A stretch of 64,000 nt of DNA. Source: Paramecium sonneborni. Its lineage: Eukaryota > Ciliophora > Oligohymenophorea > Peniculida > Parameciidae. Shown piece by piece: positions 48,735 to 60,406 of this stretch. The stretch spans positions 176,771 through 240,770 of the forward strand of contig CAJJDN010000108.1 of the NCBI GenBank assembly GCA_905182985.1. Reading direction: 5' to 3'. A program made the translations under genes and the position numbers. Numbering within the stretch: the first letter of the stretch is position 1; each line of letters starts with the position of its first letter. The notes beneath the pieces are model-generated. The model was not told the DNA's origin, searched no databases, and saw only the letters and a list, made by a program, of their open reading frames with translations.

Positions 48735-48983
48735 GAATTGTTATCTACTTAAGATTCATTGCAATTAGTATCAAACATTCTTTATAGAGCAATAAAAAGC
48801 AATGAGATGCTTAAATTAATAAAATAGAATACAAGAATGTATAATTTGATAGAAGATTTATGGAATAAATTGTAATTTCGTTTAGAGCATTCGAATTTTT
48901 CATAGTAACATATAAGAACATCATCATTGAATAAGGTTGATTTAAATTCAACAAACAAAAAGTTTTCATGTAGAAAACTATGA
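47870..48983 (+). CDS. glutamine-rich coiled-coil protein, 361 aa
   Basis: Two exons, 47870-48658 and 48687-48983, intron 28 nt; if the intron were not removed the frame would stop early. The N-terminus is polar (MDKQMIFSFQTQKPKIREQ) with SSTDMYSITTADSRQYQGYY, then ~200 residues of coiled coil (LQLQKEEIFNQIKTIKKENG, QIKQLTSELQQLYNKQQQLN) and a helical C-terminus (LQLVSNILYRAIKSNEMLKL, MYNLIEDLWNKLQFRLEHSN). More than 50 glutamines come from TAA/TAG. Probably structural or cytoskeletal; function not known. Convergent with IFT52, 100 bp between stops. Confidence 0.75.
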
Positions 48984-49083
48984 ATTAATTTTATATAATT
49001 AGATATAAATATACAAAAAAGTATTGTTAAATAAACAAAAAAGATATAAAATAGATGTGACTATATTTATTTATTAATAAAGA

Positions 49084-50523
49084 TCAACCTTAATTTAATT
49101 TTTTAAAATTGATTAAATTTTCTAGAACATAATGAATTACTGATTATGCTTTTTGTCTATTTTTTAATTTATCTGTGATTCCAATAATATCTCCAGCTTC
49201 TTTAACATAATATTCTAGATCTTCATTAGTGCATTTGTTAGTCAATTAAGCTAATCGAACTCTAGAAAAGAGATATAAATTTGAATTACTTTTCAGATGC
49301 AAATTCTTCATCTAAATCAAATAATTCAAGTGGAGGAGGAGGTAATTCTCTAGGAATAGGAGGGAAAACAGCTGGTTATAATCCTAATAATGGCGTTTCA
49401 AATTATGGAACAATAAGAGTAAGTGGTTCATGTTTGACCTCTAAAATAAGAGATAAAATTACAAAGAGTTTCATAAAGTTTAACAGCATCTGGAATGAGA
49501 TCAAGATCAAATTTGAATAAAGTAGAATCAAACAATGTTGTAACATCTTTAGGTAATTCTTCACTTTCTTATAAACAACTTTTAAGTTTATCAGATAATT
49601 CAGCAATATCTGGAGCATTTTTACAATCATTTTCAACAAATGGAGTTTTCTTATCAAATTCAACTTCTTTAGTGAAAAAGAATTTTAAAATAAAATCAAA
49701 AATCTTTTGATTATCATCTTTTTCAAAATATTCATCATTAAAAATATCAGTAGAACCTATGACTACAAGTTTACCCTTATCTTAATTAATGGCCATGATT
49801 GGTTTTTCACATGGATAAGACATAGGACCAGTAGATAAGATAGGAAAGGCTTTATCTTTAACAATTAAAGTGGCTCCATTAGGATAAACGAAATCTAAAC
49901 CACTTTGATTATTAATTTCAGTATCTTCCATTTCAATCACTCCTTATAAGTATGGTGTCGATGCTTTGTTTTTTCTAGCTTCTCTTTATTCACCATTTAT
50001 CACTCGAACTATCTTTTATAGAATAATCATTTTCAAACTTCTTAATTAATAACTCCTTATTGAATATATGCTTCTTTAGGATGAAAGTATTTAAAATAGC
50101 ATGTTCTCACAACACAATCATTGTTCACATAGATTCCAAATTTCTCTATGAATGCATTCAAGTTGCTAGTAGACTTACTCTCACCTCCATCAGAGAATAA
50201 GATTAATAAATTGCCTCCACTTATTAAATATTCTTCAAGACATTTTATTTCTAACAAATCAATAATTATTATTAAATACCTTTCTCAGTAAAAGGAGCTC
50301 TAGATCCACCAAATATTAATAAATTAGCATTTCTTATTTTATCTATAACTAAGTCATCTTTATTTAACCCAAACTAATTAATTCAAAATTCATAACTTAC
50401 TTTATATTAACCCTTATACTTTTTAACAATCTTCTTGTAATTTTAACTTGGATTACCTTATTCATTTTTACCTACATTGAATATAACCTAATTAATTTAT
50501 TTATATACTTATGGTTCAGACAT
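49084..50523 (-). CDS. IFT52: intraflagellar transport protein 52
   Basis: Core IFT-B1 subunit (NGD5/OSM-6), needed to build cilia. Six exons; introns 50374-50400, 50251-50279, 50013-50038, 49441-49462 and 49262-49289; 435 residues against ~437 in animals. Motifs: ANLLIFGGSRAPFTEKE, LISGGNLLILFSDGGESKS (the GGxxLVxLGEGGE block), NNDCVVRTCYFKYFHPKEAY, FVYPNGATLIVKDKAFPILS, then VKHEPLTLIVPQFETPL and LPPPPLELFDLDEEFASEK, and the C-terminal LAQLTNKCTNEDLEYYVKEA. The second-to-last splice gives YETLQVKHEPL as in homologues. Divergent from NOB1, with 25 bp between start codons. Confidence 0.97.
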
Positions 50524-50548
50524 CTTTTATTTTTTTAAATTAAAATAA

Positions 50549-51933
50549 ATGAATAAATTAATATTGGATGCCAATGCATTTATTAAAGAAATCAATTTTC
50601 AACATCTTTCAGAACATTACACATTCATAACTCATTAAGCTATTCTTACTGAAGTTCGAGATGAAAGAGCTAGATTAAAATTATTAAATTTTACTTACCC
50701 TCTCACTTTCTTAACACCATCAGAAAAAATGATTAAACTTGTTAAACAATTTGCAACCTAAACATCAGATATAGCATCATTATCTCCTATTGATATTGAA
50801 TTAATTGCTTTAGCTTGTACTTTAATAGAAGAAAATGGTTAAAAAGACAAATTAAAATTAGAACCACTTAAACCATTAGAGTTTAATAAAATTAAGAATC
50901 TATATGGATCTAAACATTAATAATTAATAGAATAAGATAAATAAATAGAAGCAGATATTTAAAATGAAAAAGATTTATAAGATTAAAATAAATAAGAATA
51001 AAATAAATTAGAAGAACCACAAGAACCGAAAAAACAAGAGAATAATTAAAATAATTAAAATGATTATGATGATGATTCTGACGGTTGGGAAGAAGTTGTA
51101 CCGAAGAAAAAATATTATAATCATTATTCTTAATCTAATTCAACATAATAAACTAAATAACAAGAAAAATAAATTGAAAATGGACAAGATGAAGATGAAG
51201 ATTCATCTGAAGATGAAAATGAAGAAGAATGGATCAATAATTAAAATATTCATGAAAAATTAAATGAAATACAAATCAACCCATAAGAAAATCAAGTTAA
51301 TTAATTTGGACTTGCTCTTTTAACTACTGATTTTGCTATGCAAGTTATTTTTATATTATATTTTAGAATGTACTATTATAAATGGGTGTACCTGTCTTAT
51401 CCACTGAAGGATATATGATCAAAAGTGCAAGAAGGTTTATTTTAGAATGCCACATCTGTAAAACATTAGTTAGAGATTCTACAAAACTCTTTTGTACTAA
51501 TTGTGGAAATAATTCCTTGCTTAAAGTTTCATGTTCATTAGAATCAGATGGAACTATTATTTTATATAGAAAAAAGAATTTCAAAGTAAATCTTAGAGGA
51601 ACATAAGTATACTTATATAATTACTATCTTTTAGTATTCGATCCCTTAAAATCTAACCAAAAAAGATGCTCCATTTATCTTTTGTCAAGATTAATTAATG
51701 AAGAGCGGAATCCAGTAATAACTAGCTCGATAAGTAAATATCGAATTCATTTCATTTAGAGAAAATAAGAAGAAATCAGATACAAGAAAGTAATGAAAAC
51801 TTATGAAAATGGAATTGGCTTCGAAGATGTTGATTATAAACATCCATAACAAAAAATCACAGTTGGTTATGGAAGATTAAATCCGAATGATGTAAATGAT
51901 ATGAGAAAAATAAAAAGAAATAAAAAACGTTGA
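50549..51933 (+). CDS. NOB1: RNA endonuclease NOB1 (20S pre-rRNA 3'-end cleavage)
   Basis: Endonuclease that cuts site D to finish the 3' end of 18S rRNA in the maturing small subunit. Four exons; introns 51344-51366, 51607-51634 and 51734-51759; 435 residues. The PIN domain starts at once: LILDANAFIKEI (first catalytic Asp), YTFITHQAILTEVRDERARL (Glu), SLSPIDIELIALACTLIEE (Asp). A long acidic, glutamine-rich linker follows (SDGWEEVVPKKK). The zinc ribbon is FILECHICKTLV and LFCTNCGNNSLLKVSC (CxxC..CxxC). The C-terminal part has APFIFCQDQ, GFEDVDYKHPQQ and TVGYGRLNPNDVNDMRKIK, conserved in NOB1. All catalytic residues I can check are present. Confidence 0.95.
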
Positions 51934-52031
51934 TAATGATGTATATACAAAAATAATTAATAAAAAATTCTTTCTTTTAATGTAAAATAATATAATATAT
52001 TTCCAATACTATATGATATGATATAAATATA

Positions 52032-53413
52032 TCATTTTTTCTTTGGTTATGTTTTTGTTGTTGTTTTCTCTTTGGCTACTTTCTCCTCTCTTTAAATTAT
52101 GTCTTTTTTTTACTTTAGATAGATTTATTTATACTTTAAGACTTTTATTTGATATTTTTTGGTTAGCTGGTATTTATTATGCTTCAAATTAATGAGTATC
52201 TAAGGTTGACTTTAGTGCATCCATTTTCTTTTATGATGGTTCAACATCTTCTTTAATTTATGATTATGTAGGATCAAAATCTCTCATATTTTTAACAGAA
52301 TCAGTCTATTACCATGTTTAATTATTAGGTATTAATCTTTCTTTTGGTTTTTAGACTTTTTATTATTATTATTATTATTGATCTATTTAGAATAAAATAA
52401 TACTACTTTATTAAGTTTCAGATTCATCTTTTTATTCTTAAATTATAACTGGTTAAACTTTTATTGGTTATTCTCCAAAGACAGTGGATTATAATTCAGC
52501 TTCTTTTTTATTTTTAGCATATGTTTCAGGATCAAATTCTTTGGCTAGATTATTGCTTTATCCTCCAACAGTACTCCATTTTTATGTGGAAGCAGTCAAT
52601 TTTTCAACTTTTTGATTTGCTACAACCTTACTGTAAATAGAATAATAAGCTATACGTTGGAGAATCTCCAAAAACACTTGATTGATTTTCCATTAATTTT
52701 CTATTAGTTGGATTCTATTCTTATTGTTATTAAGTTTATTTTTTTTATTTTTATGGACTAGAAGTCTCTAAATTAACTTCTTTAGTAGGTAGATGTTCAC
52801 GTGCTATTTCATTACCATAAAGTTCTTTATTTCTTCTATTCTATGGATCATAATTTAATTTAGGTTTGAATTCACTTAAAGTTGCTGCTCTTTTTAATGA
52901 TTTATATTCATCAAAATCTTTAATATATTATAATTATAATTATTACCACTCTTTCCAAATAAAAAATCTTTACCATGATCAACTTATTTATTGTCATTAT
53001 TTTTTTTTTAAAATCTTTTAACTTCTTATTAAGAATTTTCAAATGTTTAATTAGAGCGAGCAGGAGGTGGTTATGTATTTTAAACAACTTCTTATGAAAA
53101 TATTTATGATTAAAAAGTTTTGTTTTATCTCACCTAATATGCATATAATAAGTCTAATACTTCTTATTATTTTTATGGTTGACATTCATTGCTAAAAATA
53201 TCAGTCTTAGGTCTTACACTTTATCTAGATGGTTATGGAGCAATTGTAGGAGCATTGACTCCAAAAATATCAGATTTATTTTGAATTCTAAATAAAAATG
53301 CATATTTACACTTGTCTAGTAGGAGGAGCTTAATCAAATGTTTGCTTATTTGGTCTAGCTCCAGCTGCTTATCTTAAATATATAATAATCTTTTACATGT
53401 TTGGTGTATCCAT
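52032..53413 (-). CDS. Q-rich protein with repeated S-x-[VI]-F-G motifs
   Basis: Five exons; introns 53288-53309, 52918-52946, 52631-52655 and 52113-52134; 427 residues. An extra 24-nt GTAAAAG..AAG stretch in exon 1 could also be spliced. The protein is mostly disordered and basic, but one motif recurs: KSDIFGVNAP, KTDIFSNECQ, QSSVFGDSPT, QSTVFGEQPI, and DFLFGKSG. Between repeats are FDP/YDP elements (LNYDPQNRR, EFDPETYAK, DFDPTQSQ). The tail is KEKTTTKTQPKKK. Such short repeats suggest a microtubule or scaffold binder, but that is inference. No name given. Confidence 0.72.
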
Positions 53414-53541
53414 TAATTAAACAAAAAATAAATAAAATTTCAATATTATAAAATTGCTTCAATATCACCATTAAAGCATAACATTCTATTACAATATATG
53501 AGAACACTCTTAAAAAATTATTTATGATATAAACTATATTT

Positions 53542-54600
53542 ATGATCAGATTAATTTATCAATTAATTTATCAAGAAAAAGATTAGTTCTTAACTTCATT
53601 ATATATCATTTACTTTCTTACTCAAAACATAGATTAATTAAATAATCATACATGTTTCATTATCATCTGCTATAACTTAGAGAAATTACAGTAATTATAT
53701 TGCAAAAACTTTAGTTAGATTGAACAACACAAATTAATATGGTATTTTAATCTACAGATTCTTTAATTAACTATTTAAAATATCAGATATATATAAAATC
53801 TCTAAATTTAATATATGATAGTACTTTTATAAAAATGCATATAACATATACAATACGAAATATATATCATAAAAATTTATTCATAATATCATTCATTTAG
53901 GGGAAGATCAGAATAAGTTAGTATTGATATATTCTTTAAATAAAATAGAATAACTTCTATTCAATTATTTATGGACAATCTATTGGGGAATATTTAGATT
54001 GAATTCATGAAATTTATAGAACTCTTCTGAATGAAAATAATAAAAAGTTAATCAATTTTTAAATTAATTTATTGAAAGTGAATTAGTTACAGGAAGAAGA
54101 TTATTTTGATGAAAGAGAATTGATAGATTAATCTGATCTACTGCATTTTGTGAGACAGAATAATATTTTATAATATTAAATTATTAAGTTTAAAAAGAAA
54201 TATTTGTAATTGGAAAAGGTAAAAATCAATATTAAACTAAGTTACTTTAATCTATATCCAATTTTTAAGAATTCTTGTCAATTCATTTTATACATTTCAA
54301 AGCTAATAGTATAAATTTATTGAATTTATTTATTCTGAAGTTTAATCAAGTAAAAAAAAGAATTATATCTGATATTAAGTTAGAGAATTTATTATTACAC
54401 ATATCAATATAAAAATCAAAATATTTAAACAATAATTTAATTGATAATTTTATTAACATAAAGATTGATATAGTGAAAGTTTAATTAGAGATCATCTCTA
54501 GATTCAAGCATTTCAATGTAATTAAAATAAATTTTATAAAAAGATATTCAATATTTGGTTATATAATGCTTTCATTTTTCTTACAATATTATATTACTTA
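53542..54600 (+). pseudogene. decayed fragment of a large ciliate multigene family (probable)
   Basis: Plus-strand coding signal starting at ATG 53542: IYQEKDQFLTSLYIIYFLTQ, KLIWYFNLQILQLTIQ, then SIIYGQSIGEYLD followed by a TGA (54000-54002) and IHEIYRTLLNENNKKLINFQ, DYFDERELIDQSDLLHFVRQ and, after a 32-nt intron, SDIKLENLLLHISI. The YQEK... start and later acidic block resemble the long membrane/PAS-type proteins that ciliates have in many copies, but the N-terminal membrane part is missing, the frame is broken, and the end runs into the antisense SAXO-like gene. I read it as a gene relic; a badly resolved real gene is possible. Confidence 0.42.
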
Positions 54601-55357
54601 ATTCTTGTAATTTCAAATCAGCTTCGCATTGATATAATTTTTATGTTTCAAAATCTTTTTTATTTGTACTAAGATAAAGGTTGATTCCTCGATTACTAAA
54701 ACCAAAAGGTAAGTAAGTTGATTGAATTGGTAATTTTTAAACTCTTTTGGCAGTTTATCCTTTGAATTACTCTTAATAACTAGAGTTTAAGTAGATATTT
54801 TTTTCTTTAGAATTGGTATGTAATCTTTAATTTGCAATTTTAGAAAAATTAATGATTTTATCTTAATCTTATTTATGATGTATATGTTCTCTTTGATAAC
54901 TTGATTTCATGTCTAATTTAGCAGGTAGTAATTAAATTTAATTTAATGGTCTTAAAGATTAAGGAGGCAAATAATTTTTAGCTGGGAATTGTAGTGCATA
55001 TGAATTGCATCCACAAAAAGGAATACTGAAAGAATTATTCTATGGATATTGTGTATTATCAATGAATGATTTATTCAACTGTTTTTTATCAAAATCATCA
55101 TTATACACAGAATGTAATGATAAAGCCTTCTAGCGACCTTAATAATTCTAATTGGGTAATCTAGAATGTTTGATAGGTGTTTTTCTAGAATCAAAATCGA
55201 TATTATAGACAGATTTAGGTTCATTAATGTAATGTGTTTGTTAAGGCTTTTGTTTGCAATAGCAATTACTACACAAACAAAGTGAACAGAAACAAGTTCC
55301 TTCTGAATGCTAATAGGATGGAATTTACTATTTGAGGAGTTATTATTTAATATTCAT
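54572..55357 (-). CDS. SAXO/STOP-like axonemal protein
   Basis: Single exon, 261 residues. The N-terminus holds a tight cysteine cluster, CFCSLCLCSNCYC, like the Cys-rich start of SAXO1/SAXO2 (FAM154) proteins, which bind and stabilise microtubules of centrioles and cilia. After it come short repeated basic/aromatic blocks: SVYNIDFDSRK, SVYNDDFDKKQL, SSYQREHIHH, SSYQEQFKGQ, STYLPFGFSN, with a spacing of tens of residues as in Mn-type repeats. No membrane segment. The start is 5 bp from the start of the divergent gene at 55363. Family is a reasonable guess, not proven. Confidence 0.6.
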
Positions 55358-55362
55358 AAATT

Positions 55363-57468
55363 ATGAATGAATTAGAGAATGAATTTTTGACTTAATGCAA
55401 TATAGAGAGTTCAGCATTTTCACATTCTTATGTATAAATGGATTTTAATCTTAAAGATTGAATAAATTTACAATGAATTGCATTTCAACAATAATTCTAA
55501 AAGAGATTAGATTGCAAGATTAAGAAAAGAGGAAATTTAATATTAGATAAAATAAGAGAAATAATTATTGCATATAGAAGAGATAGAGAATGCATTAGAA
55601 TAAAGGCAATATTTAGAGATAGATTTGGATAGAACACTCTATTCAATTGTATGGTAATTGTAATATAATTAGTTATTGAGACAAAAGTATATTAATGATT
55701 TAGAAGAGTAATTGAGATTGATTAATAGTTTTTATTAAGATTTACCAATTGAATATAGAGAGAGTTTATAGACAAAGAAATTAAGTTACTTGAGTTATAG
55801 TAAATATAAATAAAGTTACGATGAATATATAAAGTAATTAGAAAATAAGAAGGTTGAAGCATTAGATAATTTGGAGAAGGTTAAGAATGAAACTTAATAG
55901 TCATAATAAAACTATTATAGTTTATTGCAAAAAATAAAAGTATTTTACAAAATTTTATAAGTAAGCTTAATAAACATTAGCTGAATAAGAAAAAACTATA
56001 TAATAATTAAATGAATAGCATGAGACTAACATATTTAAATTACATGAGTAGAGAAAAGTAGTGATAGATTTATAGGTCTTATAAAAATTAGAAAGGTATA
56101 ATATTATATCATAATTTATAAGAATGTATTTATCATTTGAAGAATAAATTAATGAGGAATTTTTAACAGAAGATATTAATAAATTAGATTGTAATAAAGA
56201 AATTTCTGATTTTATGCATAATCATCCATTTGGAGTTTCATTTTTGGTTGAGAATCTCATATAATAATATAGAAAATATTAAGTTTAAATTGATAGTGAA
56301 TCTTCTATTGGTTTAGGATTAATGGAAGAAAAATAAGAATTATAATAAGAACTCAAAGAATTAAAAGATTTATGTGAAAGATTTTATATTTATGATGATG
56401 ACGAAGAATCTGAATCTAAATTTTAAGATGTCTAAAAATTAATGGCATTTTTAACTATGAAATAATCATAAAATAATTTCAAATAAAATTTATTACATAA
56501 AGCAGAATCATTCATTATAAAAGTCTTTGGTAATCTATTTAATGCTATTAAAAGGTATATATATATATCTATTTATTATTAATTTATAGATTCAATGATA
56601 TTTTTTAAGCCATCCATCAAAAAAGAATGGCTATTGATTTAAAGTCTTCTTAAATTGATAGTAAAATTAAAAACTTTTGTGCTAATACATATATCGGACA
56701 TTATTCACTCTCTTTATATTAATTTTTAAGCAATCCCTTAACTTCAATTTAACCAGATCTTTATCGTTAAATACAAAATGTATATATATATATATATCTT
56801 CTACTTAGAGTATTATTTTAAAATTATATGTAAATGAAGATGCACTAAATCAATATTTATAAACTGGAACTACTTTTATAAAATTATATTTAAAAGCATC
56901 TGATTACTATTCCAATCATATTCATACTATGATTGAATTAATACATTCAATAACATATATTCCTAAAAGATCTAAATTCTCTTATAATGATTCACCTTTA
57001 ATGTAACAAAATTATAAAAGCAAATTGAGTATTGAATTGTCTTAAAAGAAAATCTCTTTAAGAACCGATACTGAATCAAGAGCTTAAGTTTAAGTTAATT
57101 TTAAAACAAAAACGACAAAACGTAATTCTTTTACAAGCACTATTGGAAGTTCAAGAAGAATTCAACAAGATGTTAATGAAGAAAATTATTTAGAATCTGA
57201 AAGATAGAAAATAATCAATCCATAAAATAATATTTCAAATACTGCTAGAATACCATCAGAATAATAAAAATATTGTGATATTTTAAGTGATAGAGGACAT
57301 GGATTTGAAAAGAAAGTTATCATCCAAAATTTTAAGTCATTAATCAAATTAAGATAAATTAAAGTATTTTTTTAAGATAACTTAAAATAGAGAAAGTTTA
57401 AGACTAATCCAATAACTCCAAAAAGTATAATCGGATCATCATTAATATTTAAATCAACTTATAAATGA
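55363..57468 (+). CDS. coiled-coil protein, 656 aa, unknown
   Basis: Six exons: 55363-55431, 55457-55648, 55673-55939, 55962-56554, 56590-56779, 56809-57468. Introns are 25, 24, 22, 35 and 29 nt; the last two are TA-repeat-rich. The 24-nt intron and a 27-nt GTATAA..AAG stretch contain no TGA and would leave the frame open if retained. The first half is coiled coil (LHIEEIENALEQRQYLEID, SYLSYSKYKQSYDEYIKQLE). The centre has DFMHNHPFGVSFLVENLI and FIIKVFGNLFNAIKRFNDIF, IDSKIKNFCANTYIGHYSLS. The last exon is a polar tail with many Ser/Thr/Arg. No family recognised. Confidence 0.75.
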
Positions 57469-57496
57469 TATGATATATATTGTTCCTTTATATGAA

Positions 57497-58080
57497 TCAA
57501 TTATATTTATTCACGATTGTTGGATAAACTTACTTAAATCTTTCAACATCACCTAAAGTAAGTGCTGTATTTTTCAAATTAAATCTATTTTTTAATTCAT
57601 TAAATGATTTATTTGGTTCTTATTTATTAATATAAAATTCTATAGCAATCCTAGCTAAACATAATTCTCTGATAAAATAAATTATCATACTTTTAAATGC
57701 AACAGTCTATAAATAAATGGCAGCTTGTATTAATTCTTACAATTCATTTCCCTCAAATACATTATATTTCATTATTAATTCTCTATTAAATTCATTTAAA
57801 AAGCATGTATTTGGATCATTAGCTAATATAATAATAAGAAATATATACAAATAGCATCAATGATTTAAGGCTCAAAACTATTGAATTCATAATAACTTTT
57901 TAAGGCCTCGAAAGCTCTTAATGTTACTTAAGTTTCTGATAAAATCAATTCCTAATACTTTATACAAATATTTACTTCATCTAAATCTGGTTGCCAAGCC
58001 TCTTTCAAAAAATTACTCACATTAGCAAATCTTTCATCTACACTTATCGATTGTCCTTATATTTTTAATTTTATTGGCAT
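57497..58080 (-). CDS. divergent SKP1/elongin-C-like protein
   Basis: Two exons, 57849-58080 and 57497-57822, intron 26 nt; 185 residues. The C-terminal half follows the SKP1 pattern: ELQELIQAAIYLQTVAFKSM (SKP1: ELILAANYL...), then a helix, NKSFNELKNRFNLKNTALTL (SKP1: TPEEIRKTFNIKNDFT) and DVERFKQVYP. The N-terminal BTB/POZ half (MPIKLKIQGQSISVDERFAN) is weaker. If it is a SKP1 relative it would link F-box proteins to a cullin ubiquitin ligase; divergence makes the partner uncertain. Its stop is 28 bp from that of the convergent gene ending at 57468. Confidence 0.6.
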
Positions 58081-58211
58081 TTATAATTAGATAATTTAAA
58101 TATTATTCCATTTATTCCAGAAACCTCGAAGATTTAAGATATAAATTTTAATAGATAAACAAAATAAATTTATATAAAAATATAAAAACAATTTCTTATT
58201 ATGATTATATA

Positions 58212-58787
58212 TCAATCTTATTCTTCATTCTATTCTTCTTCCATATTTTATTCTTCATATTCCTTTCCACGTAATTATTTGTAGCTTTCCTTAAAACTAA
58301 TAATCTATCTTCACATTAATAAAAAATAAATACCTATTATTTTATATACTTTCAGCTTTTTATATAAGTAATTATAATTTTTTAGCTGTTTTCTAGGGAG
58401 TCTCTAAAAATATATACACGTAATCAAACATCAGTTTATCAAATGCATGAGCTAAATGATTTGGACCAAAAAACATTTTTTTTGGTGATGATGCCCCATA
58501 TGAAATTAATCTTACATTAAATAATCTCTTTCCAATTAAAATAGGCTTTTTTGCATATACTTCACATCGTTTTTAACAACCAATTTACTTTTCATTATAA
58601 TAATCACTACTTTCAATTCTTTTATTGCTTCAATAAATTCTCCTTTTTCAAAAGCACAAACACATCTAGCTTCCCAAGCCCACGAATAACAAAATGCTGG
58701 TAATTCTTTATGCAAATATTTTAATTCTTGTAAAATTTTAGCAGGTGGAATAAATATTGGTTCCCCCTCTTTTGTTTGTTTTATCAT
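58212..58787 (-). CDS. unidentified protein, 175 aa
   Basis: Three exons: 58611-58787, 58334-58587 and 58212-58308; introns 23 and 25 nt. The start MIKQTKEGEPIFIPPAKILQ is clear. Exon 1 continues with LPAFCYSWAWEARCVCAFEK and GEFIEAIKELK, resembling one TPR-like helix pair; exon 2 has LIGKRLFNVRLISYGASSPK, MFFGPNHLAHAFDKLMFDYV and YIFLETPQKTAKKLQ. The C-terminus is acidic (EEQNMEEEQNEEQD). Soluble, no targeting signal. Same orientation as the SKP1-like gene, 131 bp apart. No family recognised. Confidence 0.7.
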
Positions 58788-59110
58788 AATTAAATATTAA
58801 TAGCTATTTACCTTAAATTAATAAGATAAAAGATAAAACATTCATAATTATTTATCAATTTATATTTCTCTATATAATACAAACAAGATGTTTATATTCA
58901 GATCTGTTATTCTAAATTATAGAAGGCTATAAATTTTCATTTAAATTGTATTTTTTATAATATCTAATCAATATAAATAAGTTTCATTTAAAATTATTAT
59001 TTTTACATTGTATAATATTTCATTGCGAATTTAAATATAACATTTTTTATTTATAGAATTATATATATTAACAATTTATTTAAAAATAGTATTTGTATTT
59101 TTTTTAGTAT
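58788..59110. promoter_or_regulatory. divergent intergenic region upstream of the heat-shock factor
   Basis: 323 bases between two divergent start codons; very AT-rich with T tracts. It must hold promoters for both genes, but I could not point to a specific element such as a clear heat-shock element (nGAAn repeats) with confidence. Confidence 0.35.
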
Positions 59111-60335
59111 ATGTAAATTGATTTAATAGAGTAATAAATAGTTAAGAAAAAGAGATCAAGGTCTTAAAAATGTAATGGAGATTCTATACCTGCATTTTTA
59201 TTAAAAACATATGAGATAATAGATGTAAAAATTATTAGTAATAATAAGAATCCTAGTAATTAAGATGTTATTAGTTGGAATGAGGAAGGAAATGGATTTA
59301 TAGTTAAAAAAGTTAATGAATTTTCAGATGTTATTCTGCCTAAATCATTTAAACATAGTAACTTTGCATCTTTCGTTCGATAATTAAATATGTATGACTT
59401 TCATAAAACTCGACATGATAATTATGAAAATGAATTTAAACATAAATTATTTTAAAGAGGAAAAAAGTAAGAATTTTAGATATATATGTAGAAATTAATT
59501 AAGCTAAATTAAAAGAAAAACAAATGATTAGAAAGAACAAAATTCTTTAACTCTTATCAAAACTGATATTATGAGAAATGGAAATTAAGAAATACCAGAA
59601 GTAATAGTTTATATTTATATTAGATATCTATGTAGATGTCCAGATTGTAGAATAAATATTCTGAACTTGAAAAACTAATGAAAATTCTAATTAAATAAAA
59701 TGAGAAAATTATGAAAGAAAATAAATATTTGTGGACTAAATTTTTGAATAATAAGTACTAATATATTAATAAAGAGGCATAAAAATGAGAATTCAGATGA
59801 ATAAATAATGAAATGGGTTTTATAAACATTGTAAGGAAGCAAATAAAATGGAAAACATAAAAATATTTCTAATAATAATCTATTAATGATAAAATAAACT
59901 AGTGAAAATGATGAAGATAATTTATATGATATTTAATAACAAAAAATGTTTGAAAATGAAAAAACATCATTTGATTAATATCCATCATAAATACTTAAAT
60001 AAAATTTCGAATAATAAATAGAATAATTATCAAAAACACAAATAATCTAAATTCTAATCAATGCTGTAACTAATAATTAAAAATAAGAGAAAAAGAATAT
60101 TTTTAAATATGAAGATGATGAAATTAGTATTGAAGAAGAATATCCAATAACTAAAAAATTAAATTTAGAATAAGAAAGTGAAGAAAAAAATTAAGACAAT
60201 TAATTGATGGTTTATAGTGATCCATTTTCTTTCCATAAATTAGAGGATAATTTCATAATAGCAGAATCACCTAATTTAAGTAGAAAGAACTCTTTTTATG
60301 ATCATGATCCTATTCCTCAATTTTATGAATTTTGA
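59111..60335 (+). CDS. heat-shock transcription factor (HSF family)
   Basis: DNA-binding activator of stress genes. Four exons; introns 59467-59491, 59601-59623 and 59755-59776; 384 residues. The winged-helix HSF domain spans about residues 30-120: [55 protein letters not shown] (recognition helix), DFHKTRHDN and EFKHKLFQRGKK. A heptad-repeat oligomerisation region follows ([20 protein letters not shown]), then ~180 residues of acidic, Asn/Gln-rich tail ending [14 protein letters not shown]. There is a 10-residue insertion ([10 protein letters not shown]) in the DNA-binding domain. It begins with ATG TAA, that is Met-Gln. Ciliates have several HSFs; I cannot name the paralogue. Confidence 0.93.
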
Positions 60336-60406
60336 TTAAATTATGAAATATATTATAATTAGTGTATATATATTAAATTTACATAAAATTATTAAATTAG
60401 AAAAAA

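Noticed and set aside
56555..56808. TA microsatellites as separate repeat features
   Set aside because: They lie wholly inside two introns (35 and 29 nt) of the coiled-coil gene.
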